From assembly GCF_003028575.1 (NCBI RefSeq), contig NZ_PYUD01000001.1, positions 1,602,331 through 1,666,330 on the forward strand: a stretch of DNA of 64,000 bases, in the 5' to 3' direction. Numbering within the stretch: position 1 is the stretch's first letter; each line of letters begins with the position of its first letter. Positions 1 to 9,330 of the stretch are shown here, one piece after another. Origin of the DNA: Halomonas urumqiensis (GTDB lineage: Bacteria > Pseudomonadota > Gammaproteobacteria > Pseudomonadales > Halomonadaceae). Below the pieces are notes generated by a model. The model searched no databases and had not been told where the DNA came from. It was given only the letters and a program-made list of their open reading frames with translations. The position numbers were made by a program, and so were the translations under genes.

Positions 1-855
1 GTCGATGCCGAGTGGGTGCATCTTAAGGATGGCCCCCAGACCCTGACCCAGGCTGCGGTGGATGCCGCACGGACGCATTTCGTCGAGCCCGAGCGCCGCA
101 CCGTCAGCGATGACGCCATCGCCGCGTTCGAGAAGCTTCGCGCCGACAACCGAGCCTTCTCACGCTTCGTGACCAACAACGTCACCGAGCACAAGGTACC
201 GGGGTACAAGGCCGTGACACTCTCGCTCAAGCGCCGCGAGCATGCGCCGGGCGATGTCACCGCCGACCAGCTCGACGCGATCGCCAACCTGGCCGAGCGC
301 TACAGCTTCGGCGAAGTTCGCGTGACCCACGAGCAGAACCTGGTGCTCTCCGATGTGCCTGTCGATGAGGTAGAGGCGTTGTGGGGTGAGCTCGAGGCAC
401 TGGGCATGGCCAACCCGACGGTGGGCACGCTCAACGATATCATCTGCTGCCCGGGCGGCGATTACTGCGGACTTGCCAATGCGGTGTCGATCCCCATCGC
501 ACAAGCCATTCAGGAGCGGTTCGAGGATCTCGACTTCCTGTATGACATAGGCCCGCTCGACCTCAATATCTCGGGTTGCATGAACGCCTGCGGCCATCAT
601 CATGTCGGCCACATCGGCATTCTGGGCGTCGACAAGAAGGGTGAGGAGTACTATCAGGTCTCGTTGGGCGGCAGCTCCACCGACGATACCTCGCTTGGCA
701 AGATCCTCGGTCCGTCCTTCTTCCGCGAGGACGTTCCCGAGGTGATCGACAAGGTCCTGCAGGTCTATGTGGCCCAGCGCCATGAAGACGAACGCTTCCT
801 CGATACCTATCGGCGCATCGGCCACAAGCCATTCAAGGAGCGTGTCTATGCCTGA
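1..855 (+). CDS. cysI: Siroheme nitrite/sulfite reductase, C-terminal part (5' end outside window)
   Basis: The frame is open from base 1, so the gene begins upstream of the window. The visible 284 codons carry the two cysteine motifs that bind the 4Fe-4S cluster next to siroheme: CCPGGDYCGLA near base 450 and GCMNACGHHH near base 577. This is the hallmark of the CysI/NirA hemoprotein family, which reduces sulfite to sulfide (or nitrite to ammonia) with six electrons. The DUF934 gene directly downstream, overlapping by 8 bp, is the usual partner of the CysI-like sulfite reductase in pseudomonads and halomonads, so sulfite is the more likely substrate. The GTG at base 16 is internal and not a start. 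The family is clear; substrate choice is inferred from context. Confidence 0.85.
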   Translation, partial: VDAEWVHLKDGPQTLTQAAVDAARTHFVEPERRTVSDDAIAAFEKLRADNRAFSRFVTNNVTEHKVPGYKAVTLSLKRREHAPGDVTADQLDAIANLAERYSFGEVRVTHEQNLVLSDVPVDEVEALWGELEALGMANPTVGTLNDIICCPGGDYCGLANAVSIPIAQAIQERFEDLDFLYDIGPLDLNISGCMNACGHHHVGHIGILGVDKKGEEYYQVSLGGSSTDDTSLGKILGPSFFREDVPEVIDKVLQVYVAQRHEDERFLDTYRRIGHKPFKERVYA

Positions 856-1369
856 CGCTCAACTGCAGCACACCCAGACCTTGATCAAGATGGGCCAGCC
901 GGAGCAGGACGAGTGGGCGCTGTCACGTATCGACGACGCACTGCCCACCCGCCGTCCGGTCATCGTGCCGCTGTCACTGTGGCAAGCCAATGCCGATGAC
1001 CAGGCCCTGGCACCGTGGCTTTCAAGCGACACAGAGCTCTCGGATGAGCTCGCCGGCCAGCTCGCCAGCGCCCCTCTGGTGGCCATCGACTTCCCCGCCT
1101 TCACCGACGGACGCGGCTATACGCTGGCGCGTCTGCTGCGCGAGCGGTATCGCTTTGAGGGCGAGATTCGCGCCATCGGCGACGTGCTGGTCGACCAGCT
1201 GTTCTACATGACGCGCTGCGGTTTCGATGCGCTGGCACTGCGCGACGATCAGCACCTCGAGGACGCCCTGCGCGCCTTGGGGGCCTTCAGCGTCAGCTAC
1301 CAGCCGGCGGTCGACGTCAGGGAAGCGCTGTTCGAGCGCCGCCTTCGCGAGGGCAACGGCCACGCCTGA
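848..1369 (+). CDS. DUF934 domain protein (sulfite-reductase partner)
   Basis: A 173-residue cytoplasmic protein of the DUF934 family. The conserved core reads FPAFTDGRGYTLARLLRERY and continues into a GDVLVDQLFYMTRCGFD segment. The biochemical role is not established; the family is consistently encoded behind cysI-like genes and is presumed to help assimilatory sulfite reduction. I start it at the ATG at 848, which overlaps the stop of the reductase gene (ATGCCTGA) and is preceded by AAGGAG inside that gene, indicating translational coupling. An in-frame start further upstream would add about 27 residues with no family similarity. Confidence 0.85.
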   Translation: MPDAQLQHTQTLIKMGQPEQDEWALSRIDDALPTRRPVIVPLSLWQANADDQALAPWLSSDTELSDELAGQLASAPLVAIDFPAFTDGRGYTLARLLRERYRFEGEIRAIGDVLVDQLFYMTRCGFDALALRDDQHLEDALRALGAFSVSYQPAVDVREALFERRLREGNGHA

Positions 1370-1442
1370 GCATCTTGTGTCGGCACATGATGCTGGATAC
1401 GCCATGTAGCTCGGACCAGGTCGCCCGTATCATCCAAACGAA

Positions 1443-1470
1443 GGGCTCGGCTCAATGCCGGGCCCTTTTC
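1443..1470 (+). terminator. Rho-independent terminator of the cysI-DUF934 operon
   Basis: A 9-bp stem (GGGCTCGGC with GCCGGGCCC, one G-T wobble) with a five-base loop is followed by TTTTC. It lies 73 bp after the DUF934 stop and just before the convergent smrA gene, whose transcript it may also end. Confidence 0.75.
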
Positions 1471-1482
1471 GTGATGCCCCGC

Positions 1483-2100
1483 TCAGCCTCTGCGCTTCTG
1501 CTGGCGTTCGCGATTGTTGGCCCGCGCACGGTCGCTCTTGCGCAGCATCACCCAGGTGGCGCCAAGCCCACCATCTGCCTGGCTTGCCGAGACAAAGGCC
1601 TGCACCTCGGGAAATTGCACCAGCCACTTGGCGAGATACGAGCGCAGCACATTGGGCGGACTGTCGATCGACTGACCACGTCCATGGATGACCAGCACCG
1701 AGCGCAGATCATGCGCATAGGCGTCCTGGATAAAGGATGGCAGGGTTCTCCGGCACTCCTCGAGGGGCCGGCGCAGCAGATGGAGCTGGGCCTGAACGGC
1801 ATAGCCGCCATGGCGCAGTCGATCGACCACGCCATGCTGGATGCCGTCGCGGCGATACTCCAGCGGGTCGAACGGTGGCACCAGATCGACAAAATCGTCG
1901 GAAAGAAAGTCACGTCCACCGGGCTCGGCGGCGGCGCTCTCGCGCCTGGCCAGTTGCGCATCGCTGGGACCCTTCGACGCACGTCCCGGATCGGCGCGGT
2001 TGCGCGCCCGTGAGATCGGCCTCACATCGCCCATCAGTGTCCTGAAGGATTGATCCTGCCTCTGATCACGGTCCGAATCGTTGCGCACCGATTGCGTCAT
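1483..2100 (-). CDS. smrA: Smr-domain protein, SmrA-like putative DNA endonuclease
   Basis: A 205-residue protein whose C-terminal half is an Smr (small MutS-related) domain: a degenerate LDLH-like segment (VQAQLHLL), the LVIHGRG motif, and a closing GGLGATWVMLRK. The first 90 residues are polar and charged, as in the short stand-alone SmrA/YdaL proteins, which nick or cleave DNA in vitro. I start it at ATG 2100, preceded on the coding strand by GGAGGT eight bases upstream; the much longer open frame to 2334 has no family similarity upstream of this point. It faces the cysI operon tail to tail and is divergent from the next gene. Confidence 0.8.
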   Translation of the reverse strand: MTQSVRNDSDRDQRQDQSFRTLMGDVRPISRARNRADPGRASKGPSDAQLARRESAAAEPGGRDFLSDDFVDLVPPFDPLEYRRDGIQHGVVDRLRHGGYAVQAQLHLLRRPLEECRRTLPSFIQDAYAHDLRSVLVIHGRGQSIDSPPNVLRSYLAKWLVQFPEVQAFVSASQADGGLGATWVMLRKSDRARANNRERQQKRRG

Positions 2101-2242
2101 GAGCCACCTCCAGGTCAGTTGGCTGATCTCGCGCTGAGCGAGCCACCTCATCCTAGCAGAGCGATCACCCCGGCTTAAGGGGGGACAGCGGATCAATCGA
2201 CTGGCAGGATGATCGCTGGTACACCCACTCAGGGATGATGAC

Positions 2243-2713
2243 ATGACCCGATGTCGATTATTGCTGCTGACCCTGGTCAGCCTGCCTTTAGCGGCGGGAT
2301 TCTGGTTGTGGCTGACCATGCTCAGCCCTTTCACCTATGAGCGACCCGCCCATCTGCCGACCGTAAGCGAAGGACCTCATACGGTGTTCGTCTATGGCAC
2401 CCTGCGCTCGTCGGTGGTGCGCTGGCTGGTGACCGGGCGTGCCATGTCGAGTGAACCCGCAATACTCGACGGCTTTCGTCGCGAACGACTCGACCTTGTT
2501 TCCGCCCCCGGCGCGCGGGTCGAAGGCGAAGTGATCGTCGTCAGCGCCGATGAACTTGCCCGACTCGACCGCTACGAACGGCTCGGCATACGCTATGAAC
2601 GCATTCGCCAGACTCTCGACGATGGGCGCGAGGCCTGGGTGTACCGTCGCCTGCCCGAAACGGCTCGCCAAGGCGAGGACGCCGCTATCCCCACACGTCT
2701 CGCGCGGTTGTGA
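2243..2713 (+). CDS. Membrane-anchored gamma-glutamylcyclotransferase-like (AIG2/YtfP) protein
   Basis: 156 residues. Residues about 4-27 form one hydrophobic segment (LLLLTLVSLPLAAGFWLWLT), an uncleaved anchor or signal sequence. The rest is the GGCT/AIG2 fold: the VFVYGTLR motif that binds the gamma-glutamyl group, and a LDRYERLG segment carrying the conserved catalytic-region glutamate. Most YtfP-type proteins are soluble and about 110 residues, so the N-terminal membrane segment is an addition that would place the domain on the periplasmic side if the orientation is N-in. Substrate unknown. No operon partner is obvious; wrbA follows 83 bp downstream. Confidence 0.75.
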   Translation: MTRCRLLLLTLVSLPLAAGFWLWLTMLSPFTYERPAHLPTVSEGPHTVFVYGTLRSSVVRWLVTGRAMSSEPAILDGFRRERLDLVSAPGARVEGEVIVVSADELARLDRYERLGIRYERIRQTLDDGREAWVYRRLPETARQGEDAAIPTRLARL

Positions 2714-2775
2714 GGCCACATCCCGGCCCTCTACAATGTCAACCGCCGGACCGCACTCGCATGTCCACTCCTTGA

Positions 2776-3821
<1,046 letters not shown>

Positions 3822-3915
3822 GCTTAGCCAAGCTTGGTCTACGAAGCGGCGTTCAAGGGTGTTGAGCTCGATGCCCGAAGCGGCGACCATGAAGGATATT
3901 TTCGAGGAGAACACC

Positions 3916-4557
3916 ATGACACGCGATATCGCCGATATCCGACGCGATTACGAAGGTGGCGAGCTGGGGGCTGCCCAGATCACCGACAACCCCATGGAAT
4001 TGTTCGACGAGTGGTTCGCCTTGGCACTCGCAAGCGAGGGTGACGACGGCAACGCCATGACACTGGCTACTGTCGACAGCCGCGGTTTTCCCCATGCTCG
4101 CCTGGTGTTGCTCAAGGGCATCGATGACCAGGGCATGGTGTTCTACACCAATTACCACAGCCACAAGGGGAGTGAGCTCTCCAACGTGCCCCATGCCGCG
4201 CTGGTGTTCTGGTGGCCGACACTGTCCCGTCAGGTGCGTGTCGAGGGGCGTGTCGAGCAGGTCAGCACCTCGGAATCCGACGCTTATTTCGCCAGCCGGC
4301 CCCGCGCCAGCCAATTGGGCGCCTGGATCGCCACGCAGAGTGTGGTGATTCCCGATCGTACCTGGATCGAGGAACGCAAGCACCGCTTCGAGCAAGCCTA
4401 CGAGGGGCAGGACATCCCGCGTCCGGTGCATTGGGGCGGCTACCGGGTGATACCCGACATGATCGAGTTCTGGCAGGGCCAACCCAGCCGTCTGCACGAC
4501 CGCATCCGCTATGAACGACGCGACGGCAACTGGCACCACTTCCGCCTGGCGCCTTGA
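3916..4557 (+). CDS. pdxH: Pyridoxine/pyridoxamine 5'-phosphate oxidase
   Basis: PdxH oxidises pyridoxine or pyridoxamine phosphate to pyridoxal phosphate using FMN and oxygen. The 213-residue product has the full split-barrel family pattern: MTLATVDSRGFPHARLVLLK, YTNYHSHKGSEL, FWWPTLSRQVRVEG, ASRPRASQLGAW, and the C-terminal WGGYRVIPDMIEFWQG and LHDRIRYER motifs. I chose ATG 3916 because GAGGAGA lies 6 bp upstream and the protein then has the usual length; an earlier in-frame ATG at 3859 lacks a ribosome binding site. It appears monocistronic. Confidence 0.96.
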   Translation: MTRDIADIRRDYEGGELGAAQITDNPMELFDEWFALALASEGDDGNAMTLATVDSRGFPHARLVLLKGIDDQGMVFYTNYHSHKGSELSNVPHAALVFWWPTLSRQVRVEGRVEQVSTSESDAYFASRPRASQLGAWIATQSVVIPDRTWIEERKHRFEQAYEGQDIPRPVHWGGYRVIPDMIEFWQGQPSRLHDRIRYERRDGNWHHFRLAP

Positions 4558-4635
4558 TTGACGTAGATACTGGCCTCTCGAACCCTTCTCGCCCCTGTGA
4601 TCCGAAAGGGCGAGATGGTTCTACGCCAGGCAGCG

Positions 4636-7383
4636 TCAGTCTGGCTGACTCTCCAGGCGATGACGCTGCCACTCGCTTTCCGGCTCGTTGAGCCGCAACA
4701 CCGCATCGACCACCTGCTCTTCCATGTTGTAGCGCTGCTTGAAACCCAGGTGCTTCATCAGTGAGCGCATCGGGTGGTTGTCGACCATGATCTTGCCAAT
4801 CATCTCGAGCGTGCCGACGCTAGTGCAGTAGTCGATCATCTTGTTCATCAGCAGGCTACCAATCCCCAGCCCCTGCATGTCATCGCGGATGATCACCGAG
4901 AATTCGGTGCGGATATTGTCAGGATCGTTCCACACTCGCACCACACCCAGCATCTCCTTGCTGCCATCTTCGAGACGATGCTCGGCGATGAAGGCCATCT
5001 GCCGGTCGTAGTTGATGTGCGAAAGGATGGACAGGTCGCGCTGGGTCAGGTCCGACTTGTTGTGGAAATATCGGAAGCGAATGCTCTCCTCCGACAGTCG
5101 GGTATGGAAACTGGTGATCAGTGGGGCATCTTCGGCACGAATCGGGCGTACTTCCACGTTCCAGCCGTTTTTCAGCGTGACCCACTCACGCAGCTCTTCC
5201 GGATAGGGCATGATCGCAAAGCGCGCCGGTGTCCCGAGGTCCATGGCGAAATCCAGTGCCAGCATGCCATCTCGATTGAGCAGCAGTGGGTTGATCTCCA
5301 CACCACGAAGTTCCAGCAGATCGCTCGCCATCTGTGAGAGCTTGACCAGCATCTGGCAGAGTCGCTCGATATCACGTTCAGGCTCGTTTGCGTGTTCCCG
5401 CACCAGCCGCGCGGCATGGGTACGCCCGACCATGTCCTCGGCCAGGCGCATATTGAGCGGCGGCAAGGCCACTTGACGGTCGGCGAGGATATTCACCTTG
5501 TAGCCGCCAATGCCGAATACGATCACCGGCCCGAATACCGGGTCGCGGGTAATGCCGGCGCATATCTGTAGCGATTGCTTGCCCCGCTGCATTGGCTGCA
5601 GACAGTACTCATGGATGGTGAAGCCGGGATATTTTTCGGCAACCTTGTCGCCCAGTTGTACCACCCCGTCGGCGACCTGTTCAGGGCTGCGCAAATCCTG
5701 CAGCAACCCGGCCGAAATGCGATGAGGATGCTTGCGGTAGCGAAACGGCCAGCAGTTGCCTTCGTGAATGACCTTCATGGCCAGCGGGCCGCTCAGTTCG
5801 GTCGCTGCCTGTGCCGCATCCTCCGGCGTATGAACGTAGCGACGCGGTGCCACTGGAATACCATAGGCCTCGAGCACCTGGGCTGTCTCTGAGTGGGTCA
5901 GGCTCTCGCGTCCGGCAGCCTTGGCGGCGTTGATCAAGGACCTGCAGCGCAGGCGGATCTCGGGGGTCGTGGTGAACGGCAAACTGGGGGGCGTTTCCTG
6001 CAACAGGGCCTGAACGCGTTGGTAGTTGACCATGTGCATGAACGCCTTCACGGCCTTTTCCGGTGAGATATAGGTCGGAATGCCGGCGAGGTTGCTCTCG
6101 TGGCGCGCCCCAAGCGCTTCCTCCAGGCCCATCCAACTGGTCAGCAGGTTGCGCCGGAAGCGCTTGCGATTGGCGATGAGTGCCTGAGCCGTGGTCTTCG
6201 AGGGCGCCATGCGGGTAGGGGCATGAACCACCAGCACAGCGTCCACGCCTGGATCCCCGGCAACGATTTCCAGCGCATCCACCATCTTCTCGGGGGTCGC
6301 GTTGCCCCCCAGGTCCACCGGATTCTCGCCAGGTTTGCTCATGTCGAAATCATCGCGACACAAGGCGGACCTGGTGGTCTCGCTGAAGTCGGCCAAGCGG
6401 CCACCGGCACTGATCAACTTGTCGATGGCGAGCATCGCGGGCCCAAGGCCATTGGCCACGATGGCCAGCCGGTCGCCGCGCAACGGTTTCATGCGTGACA
6501 GGGTTTCCAGCGCGTCGAACAGTTCATCGGAATCGTTGACTCGCACGACGCCGGCGCGCGAGAAGGCGGCGTCGAATATCTGATCACGATTGGCAACCCC
6601 CGGCGTCGGGGCAAGCCCTGTCAGGTCGGATTGCGGCGTGCGGCCACTCTTGATGGCAAGTACCAGGCGATTTCGCGAGGCATCACGCAGCGCGGTCATG
6701 AAATGCTGCGCGTCGAGAATCTTTTCCAGGTGCAGCAGCACCGCCTGGGTCGGTGAGAACTGACTGATGTAGTCGAGCAAGTCGGGAAGCATCACATCGA
6801 CGCTGTCACCAAGCGTGATCAGGTGCGAAAAGCCGACCCCACGCCCCGCCGCCCAATCGATCATTGCCGTGCCGAGCATGCCCGACTGGCCGAGATACGC
6901 CACCCGCCCTGCCTTGATCGGTCGATTAGCATAGGAGGCGTTGAGCTTCCGCCCCGGCACGATCAGGCCCATGCACTCGGGACCCAACACCCGAATGCCG
7001 GATTCCCGCGCCGCGGTGAGCATGCGGTGACGAATCGACGCCTTGCCATCGCGGGCATCGTCGAGGTGCGACCCGCCGGACAGCACCAGTGCCGCGCGCA
7101 CGCCGAAACGTCCAAGCCGGGCAATCCGCCCAGGCACCGTGTCCACCGGGGAACAGATCACCGCCAAGTCTGGCACACCGGGCAACTTCGACACGCGTGA
7201 GAAGGCAGGCTGGCCAAATACGCTATCGTATCCCTTGGGATTGACCGCCCATATCTCGCCCGGGAACCCACCCTCCTGGAGATTGCGGATCACCAGGCCT
7301 CCCAGGGAATGGGGCTTTTCCGAGGCACCAATCACGGCAATGGTGCCGGGTTCGAAGAAGTGACGCAGAAATCGGGTGCTCAA
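4636..7383 (-). CDS. pat: Pat/YfiQ-type protein lysine acetyltransferase (NDP-forming acyl-CoA synthetase-like plus GNAT)
   Basis: 915 residues. The N-terminal third is a CoA-binding Rossmann domain (FEPGTIAVIGASEKPHSLGG); the middle resembles the succinyl-CoA ligase and ATP-grasp domains of ADP-forming acyl-CoA synthetases; the last 170 residues are a GNAT acetyltransferase with the acetyl-CoA motif DDMQGLGIGSLLM. The position of the phosphohistidine of active acyl-CoA synthetases (SHTG in the family) reads APTPG here, so the ligase activity is probably lost, as in characterised Pat enzymes that acetylate and inactivate acyl-CoA synthetases. The start codon is TTG at 7383, with GGAGAG just upstream; no ATG fits. 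It is divergent from an HDAC-family gene across 122 bp. Confidence 0.88.
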   Translation of the reverse strand: MSTRFLRHFFEPGTIAVIGASEKPHSLGGLVIRNLQEGGFPGEIWAVNPKGYDSVFGQPAFSRVSKLPGVPDLAVICSPVDTVPGRIARLGRFGVRAALVLSGGSHLDDARDGKASIRHRMLTAARESGIRVLGPECMGLIVPGRKLNASYANRPIKAGRVAYLGQSGMLGTAMIDWAAGRGVGFSHLITLGDSVDVMLPDLLDYISQFSPTQAVLLHLEKILDAQHFMTALRDASRNRLVLAIKSGRTPQSDLTGLAPTPGVANRDQIFDAAFSRAGVVRVNDSDELFDALETLSRMKPLRGDRLAIVANGLGPAMLAIDKLISAGGRLADFSETTRSALCRDDFDMSKPGENPVDLGGNATPEKMVDALEIVAGDPGVDAVLVVHAPTRMAPSKTTAQALIANRKRFRRNLLTSWMGLEEALGARHESNLAGIPTYISPEKAVKAFMHMVNYQRVQALLQETPPSLPFTTTPEIRLRCRSLINAAKAAGRESLTHSETAQVLEAYGIPVAPRRYVHTPEDAAQAATELSGPLAMKVIHEGNCWPFRYRKHPHRISAGLLQDLRSPEQVADGVVQLGDKVAEKYPGFTIHEYCLQPMQRGKQSLQICAGITRDPVFGPVIVFGIGGYKVNILADRQVALPPLNMRLAEDMVGRTHAARLVREHANEPERDIERLCQMLVKLSQMASDLLELRGVEINPLLLNRDGMLALDFAMDLGTPARFAIMPYPEELREWVTLKNGWNVEVRPIRAEDAPLITSFHTRLSEESIRFRYFHNKSDLTQRDLSILSHINYDRQMAFIAEHRLEDGSKEMLGVVRVWNDPDNIRTEFSVIIRDDMQGLGIGSLLMNKMIDYCTSVGTLEMIGKIMVDNHPMRSLMKHLGFKQRYNMEEQVVDAVLRLNEPESEWQRHRLESQPD

Positions 7384-7505
7384 GAGACTCTCCGATGGGA
7401 TAAATGGCTTTAAGAATAGCTGATTGCCGAGATGTACGACCTATTGGCAGTGTCTTGCAAGGCACGTCGACCCGTAGGATGAAGCCAGACAGCCTGGAGA
7501 CACCG

Positions 7506-8441
7506 ATGATCACCGGTTACATCACCCACCCCGATTGCCAGCTCCATCACATGGGCCCCGAGCACCCGGAAAGCCCACTCAGGCTGGAAGCAATCCGCGC
7601 ACGCCTTTCCCTGGCCGGCGTTCTGCAGCAAACCATGCAGTCGGAATCACGCGCGGCCACCAGCGAAGAGCTCGCTCGGGTTCACCCCCGGCAACACCTC
7701 GACGCATTGGACAAGTGCCTGCCAGAGCACGGCATCGTCACCCTCGACAGTGACACCCTGATGAACCCCGACACGCTGTGTGCCGCAAGCGTGGCGGCAG
7801 GCGCGGTGATCCGCGGCGTCGACCAGGTGTATCGGGGACAGGCCGACAATGTGTTCTGCGCGGTTCGCCCGCCAGGCCATCATGCCGAAGCCACCGACGC
7901 CATGGGCTTCTGTTTCTACAACAATGTGGCCGTGGGTGCAGCGCATGCCAGGCACAAGTATGGCGCCAGGCGGGTGGCTATCCTGGATTTCGATGTACAC
8001 CAGTGCAATGGGACCATCGACATCTTCAAGGGCGACCCCGATATCCTGATCTGCACCAGTTTTCAGTATCCTTTCTATCCATGGCGCTATCTGCGCAGTG
8101 AATGGCAAAACGTGGTCAACACGCCGCTCGCGGAAGGTACCGACGGCGCTGCTTTCCGCCGCGCCATCGAAGACGACTGGCTGCCCGCCCTTCACGCCTT
8201 CAAGCCCGACCTGGTGATGCTATCGGCGGGCTTCGATGCCCACCGTGAGGATGTGATGGCTGATCTTTGTCTGGAAGACGAGGACTACCACTGGGTCACG
8301 CGACTGGCCATGGAGATCGCCGCGCTGTATGCCGATAACCGGCTGGTCTCGGTACTCGAGGGGGGCTATCACCTGGAGTCTCTGGGTAGAAGCGTCGAAG
8401 CCCATGTCAAGGCACTACTTGGCCAGCCCTTCGCCCATTGA
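7506..8441 (+). CDS. Histone deacetylase family (acetoin utilisation/acetylpolyamine hydrolase-type) protein
   Basis: 311 residues of the zinc-dependent arginase/deacetylase fold. The catalytic dyad is His125-His126 in RPPGHHAEATDAMGFCFYNN; zinc ligands are Asp163 and His165 (DFDVHQCNG) and Asp244 (GFDAHRED). A C-terminal LEGGY motif carries the substrate-facing Tyr. All catalytic residues are present, so it should be an active deacylase. Bacterial members hydrolyse acetylpolyamines, acetyl-lysine or other amides, so the substrate cannot be read from sequence. The start at 7506 has GGAGA upstream. It is transcribed divergently from the Pat-type acetyltransferase, which makes a protein-deacetylase role attractive but unproven. 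Confidence 0.87.
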   Translation: MITGYITHPDCQLHHMGPEHPESPLRLEAIRARLSLAGVLQQTMQSESRAATSEELARVHPRQHLDALDKCLPEHGIVTLDSDTLMNPDTLCAASVAAGAVIRGVDQVYRGQADNVFCAVRPPGHHAEATDAMGFCFYNNVAVGAAHARHKYGARRVAILDFDVHQCNGTIDIFKGDPDILICTSFQYPFYPWRYLRSEWQNVVNTPLAEGTDGAAFRRAIEDDWLPALHAFKPDLVMLSAGFDAHREDVMADLCLEDEDYHWVTRLAMEIAALYADNRLVSVLEGGYHLESLGRSVEAHVKALLGQPFAH

Positions 8442-8579
8442 GGTTTCCCCACTCCCGGAAACTTAGCATGTCCGCGCCACTCTCTGAACAGCACCAATGA
8501 ACACACTGTGTGGATGACGCTGTGAGGCCTGACAGCGTCGTCCTCGTGCTGCGAGTGACACGCTTTGTGGTAGGCTTGA

Positions 8580-8594
8580 GGAAACTCTGTTTCC
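8580..8594. promoter_or_regulatory. Operator-like palindrome before the HTH-cupin regulator
   Basis: GGAAAC-TCT-GTTTCC is a perfect 6+6 palindrome ending 16 bp before the ATG of the HTH-cupin gene, a typical place for an autoregulatory operator. The same half-sites occur in the reverse order (GTTTCC-8 bp-GGAAAC) at 8443-8462. Binding by the regulator is inferred. Confidence 0.4.
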
Positions 8595-8610
8595 GATAGT
8601 GAATCCGTCA

Positions 8611-9246
8611 ATGACCGGTAATGATCAGGATGCCGCCCTGCGCATCGCCTCGGGCCGCAAGCCATTCGTCGAGCCCTTGCGCCTCGGCGAGCGGCTCAAG
8701 GAAATTCGCCTGGCCAACCAGTGGACGCTGGAGGACGTCAGCCAGCGCACCGGCCTTGCCCGATCCACGCTGTCCAAGATCGAGAATGATCTGATCTCGC
8801 CTACGTTCACGGCCGTACAGAAACTGATCGGTGGGCTAGGCATCGACCTTCCCCAACTGCTCTCCCCGCCCCGGCAGCAGACCCGCACCATGGGGCGGCG
8901 CGACCTGACCCGACGTGGACATGGCCAGCAGCACCCCACGCCCACCTACGAGCATGAGCTGCTCAGCTGCGAACTCGCCCAGAAGCGCATGATTCCCTTC
9001 AAGACCATCGTCAGGGCCCGTGGCTTCGACGAATTCAGTGAGTGGGTGCGCCACGATGGCGAGGAATTCCTGATGGTGCTGGATGGAGACATACTGCTGT
9101 ACACCGAGTTCTACGAACCCTTGCAGCTCGCCGCCGGCGACAGTATCTACTTCGACAGCGACATGGGGCATGCCCTGGTATCGCTCAGTGCCGAAGACGC
9201 CGTGGTGTTGTCGGTCTGCACGCGTGCCGACAGCGTCCCTGGTTGA
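8611..9246 (+). CDS. HTH-XRE transcriptional regulator with C-terminal cupin (PuuR-like architecture)
   Basis: 211 residues. Residues about 24-80 form a lambda-repressor-like helix-turn-helix (LKEIRLANQWTLEDVSQRTG, then ARSTLSKIENDLISPTF). Residues about 130-205 form a cupin ligand-binding barrel (DGEEFLMVLDGDILLYTEFY and AAGDSIYFDSDMGHAL). Regulators of this layout often control amino-acid, polyamine or ectoine metabolism. The convergent gene is an APC amino-acid permease, a plausible but unproven target. Start uncertain: GTG 8599 and ATG 8611 are in frame and neither has a strong ribosome binding site. A palindrome at 8580-8594 suggests autoregulation. Confidence 0.85.
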   Translation: MTGNDQDAALRIASGRKPFVEPLRLGERLKEIRLANQWTLEDVSQRTGLARSTLSKIENDLISPTFTAVQKLIGGLGIDLPQLLSPPRQQTRTMGRRDLTRRGHGQQHPTPTYEHELLSCELAQKRMIPFKTIVRARGFDEFSEWVRHDGEEFLMVLDGDILLYTEFYEPLQLAAGDSIYFDSDMGHALVSLSAEDAVVLSVCTRADSVPG

Positions 9247-9283
9247 TAACAAGCAGTTGATACCAAGCTGCCCCGCGATCGAC

Positions 9284-9325
9284 AAGGCCCCGACCATTGA
9301 GGTTCAGCTCAACAGTCGGGGCCTT
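9284..9325. terminator. Bidirectional terminator between regulator and permease
   Basis: An 11-bp perfect stem (AAGGCCCCGAC with GTCGGGGCCTT) with a 20-base loop sits between the convergent HTH-cupin and permease genes. There is no long T run on either side, so it is a moderate-strength candidate. Confidence 0.6.
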
Positions 9326-9330
9326 GTGGG

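Noticed and set aside
1483..2334. 283-residue form of SmrA with a longer N-terminus
   Set aside because: The extension crosses the divergent promoter region, lacks similarity, and a strong ribosome site precedes ATG 2100.
7647..8195. 182-residue minus-strand frame inside the HDAC-family gene
   Set aside because: Antisense shadow of a gene with a complete set of catalytic residues; no independent start signal or domain.
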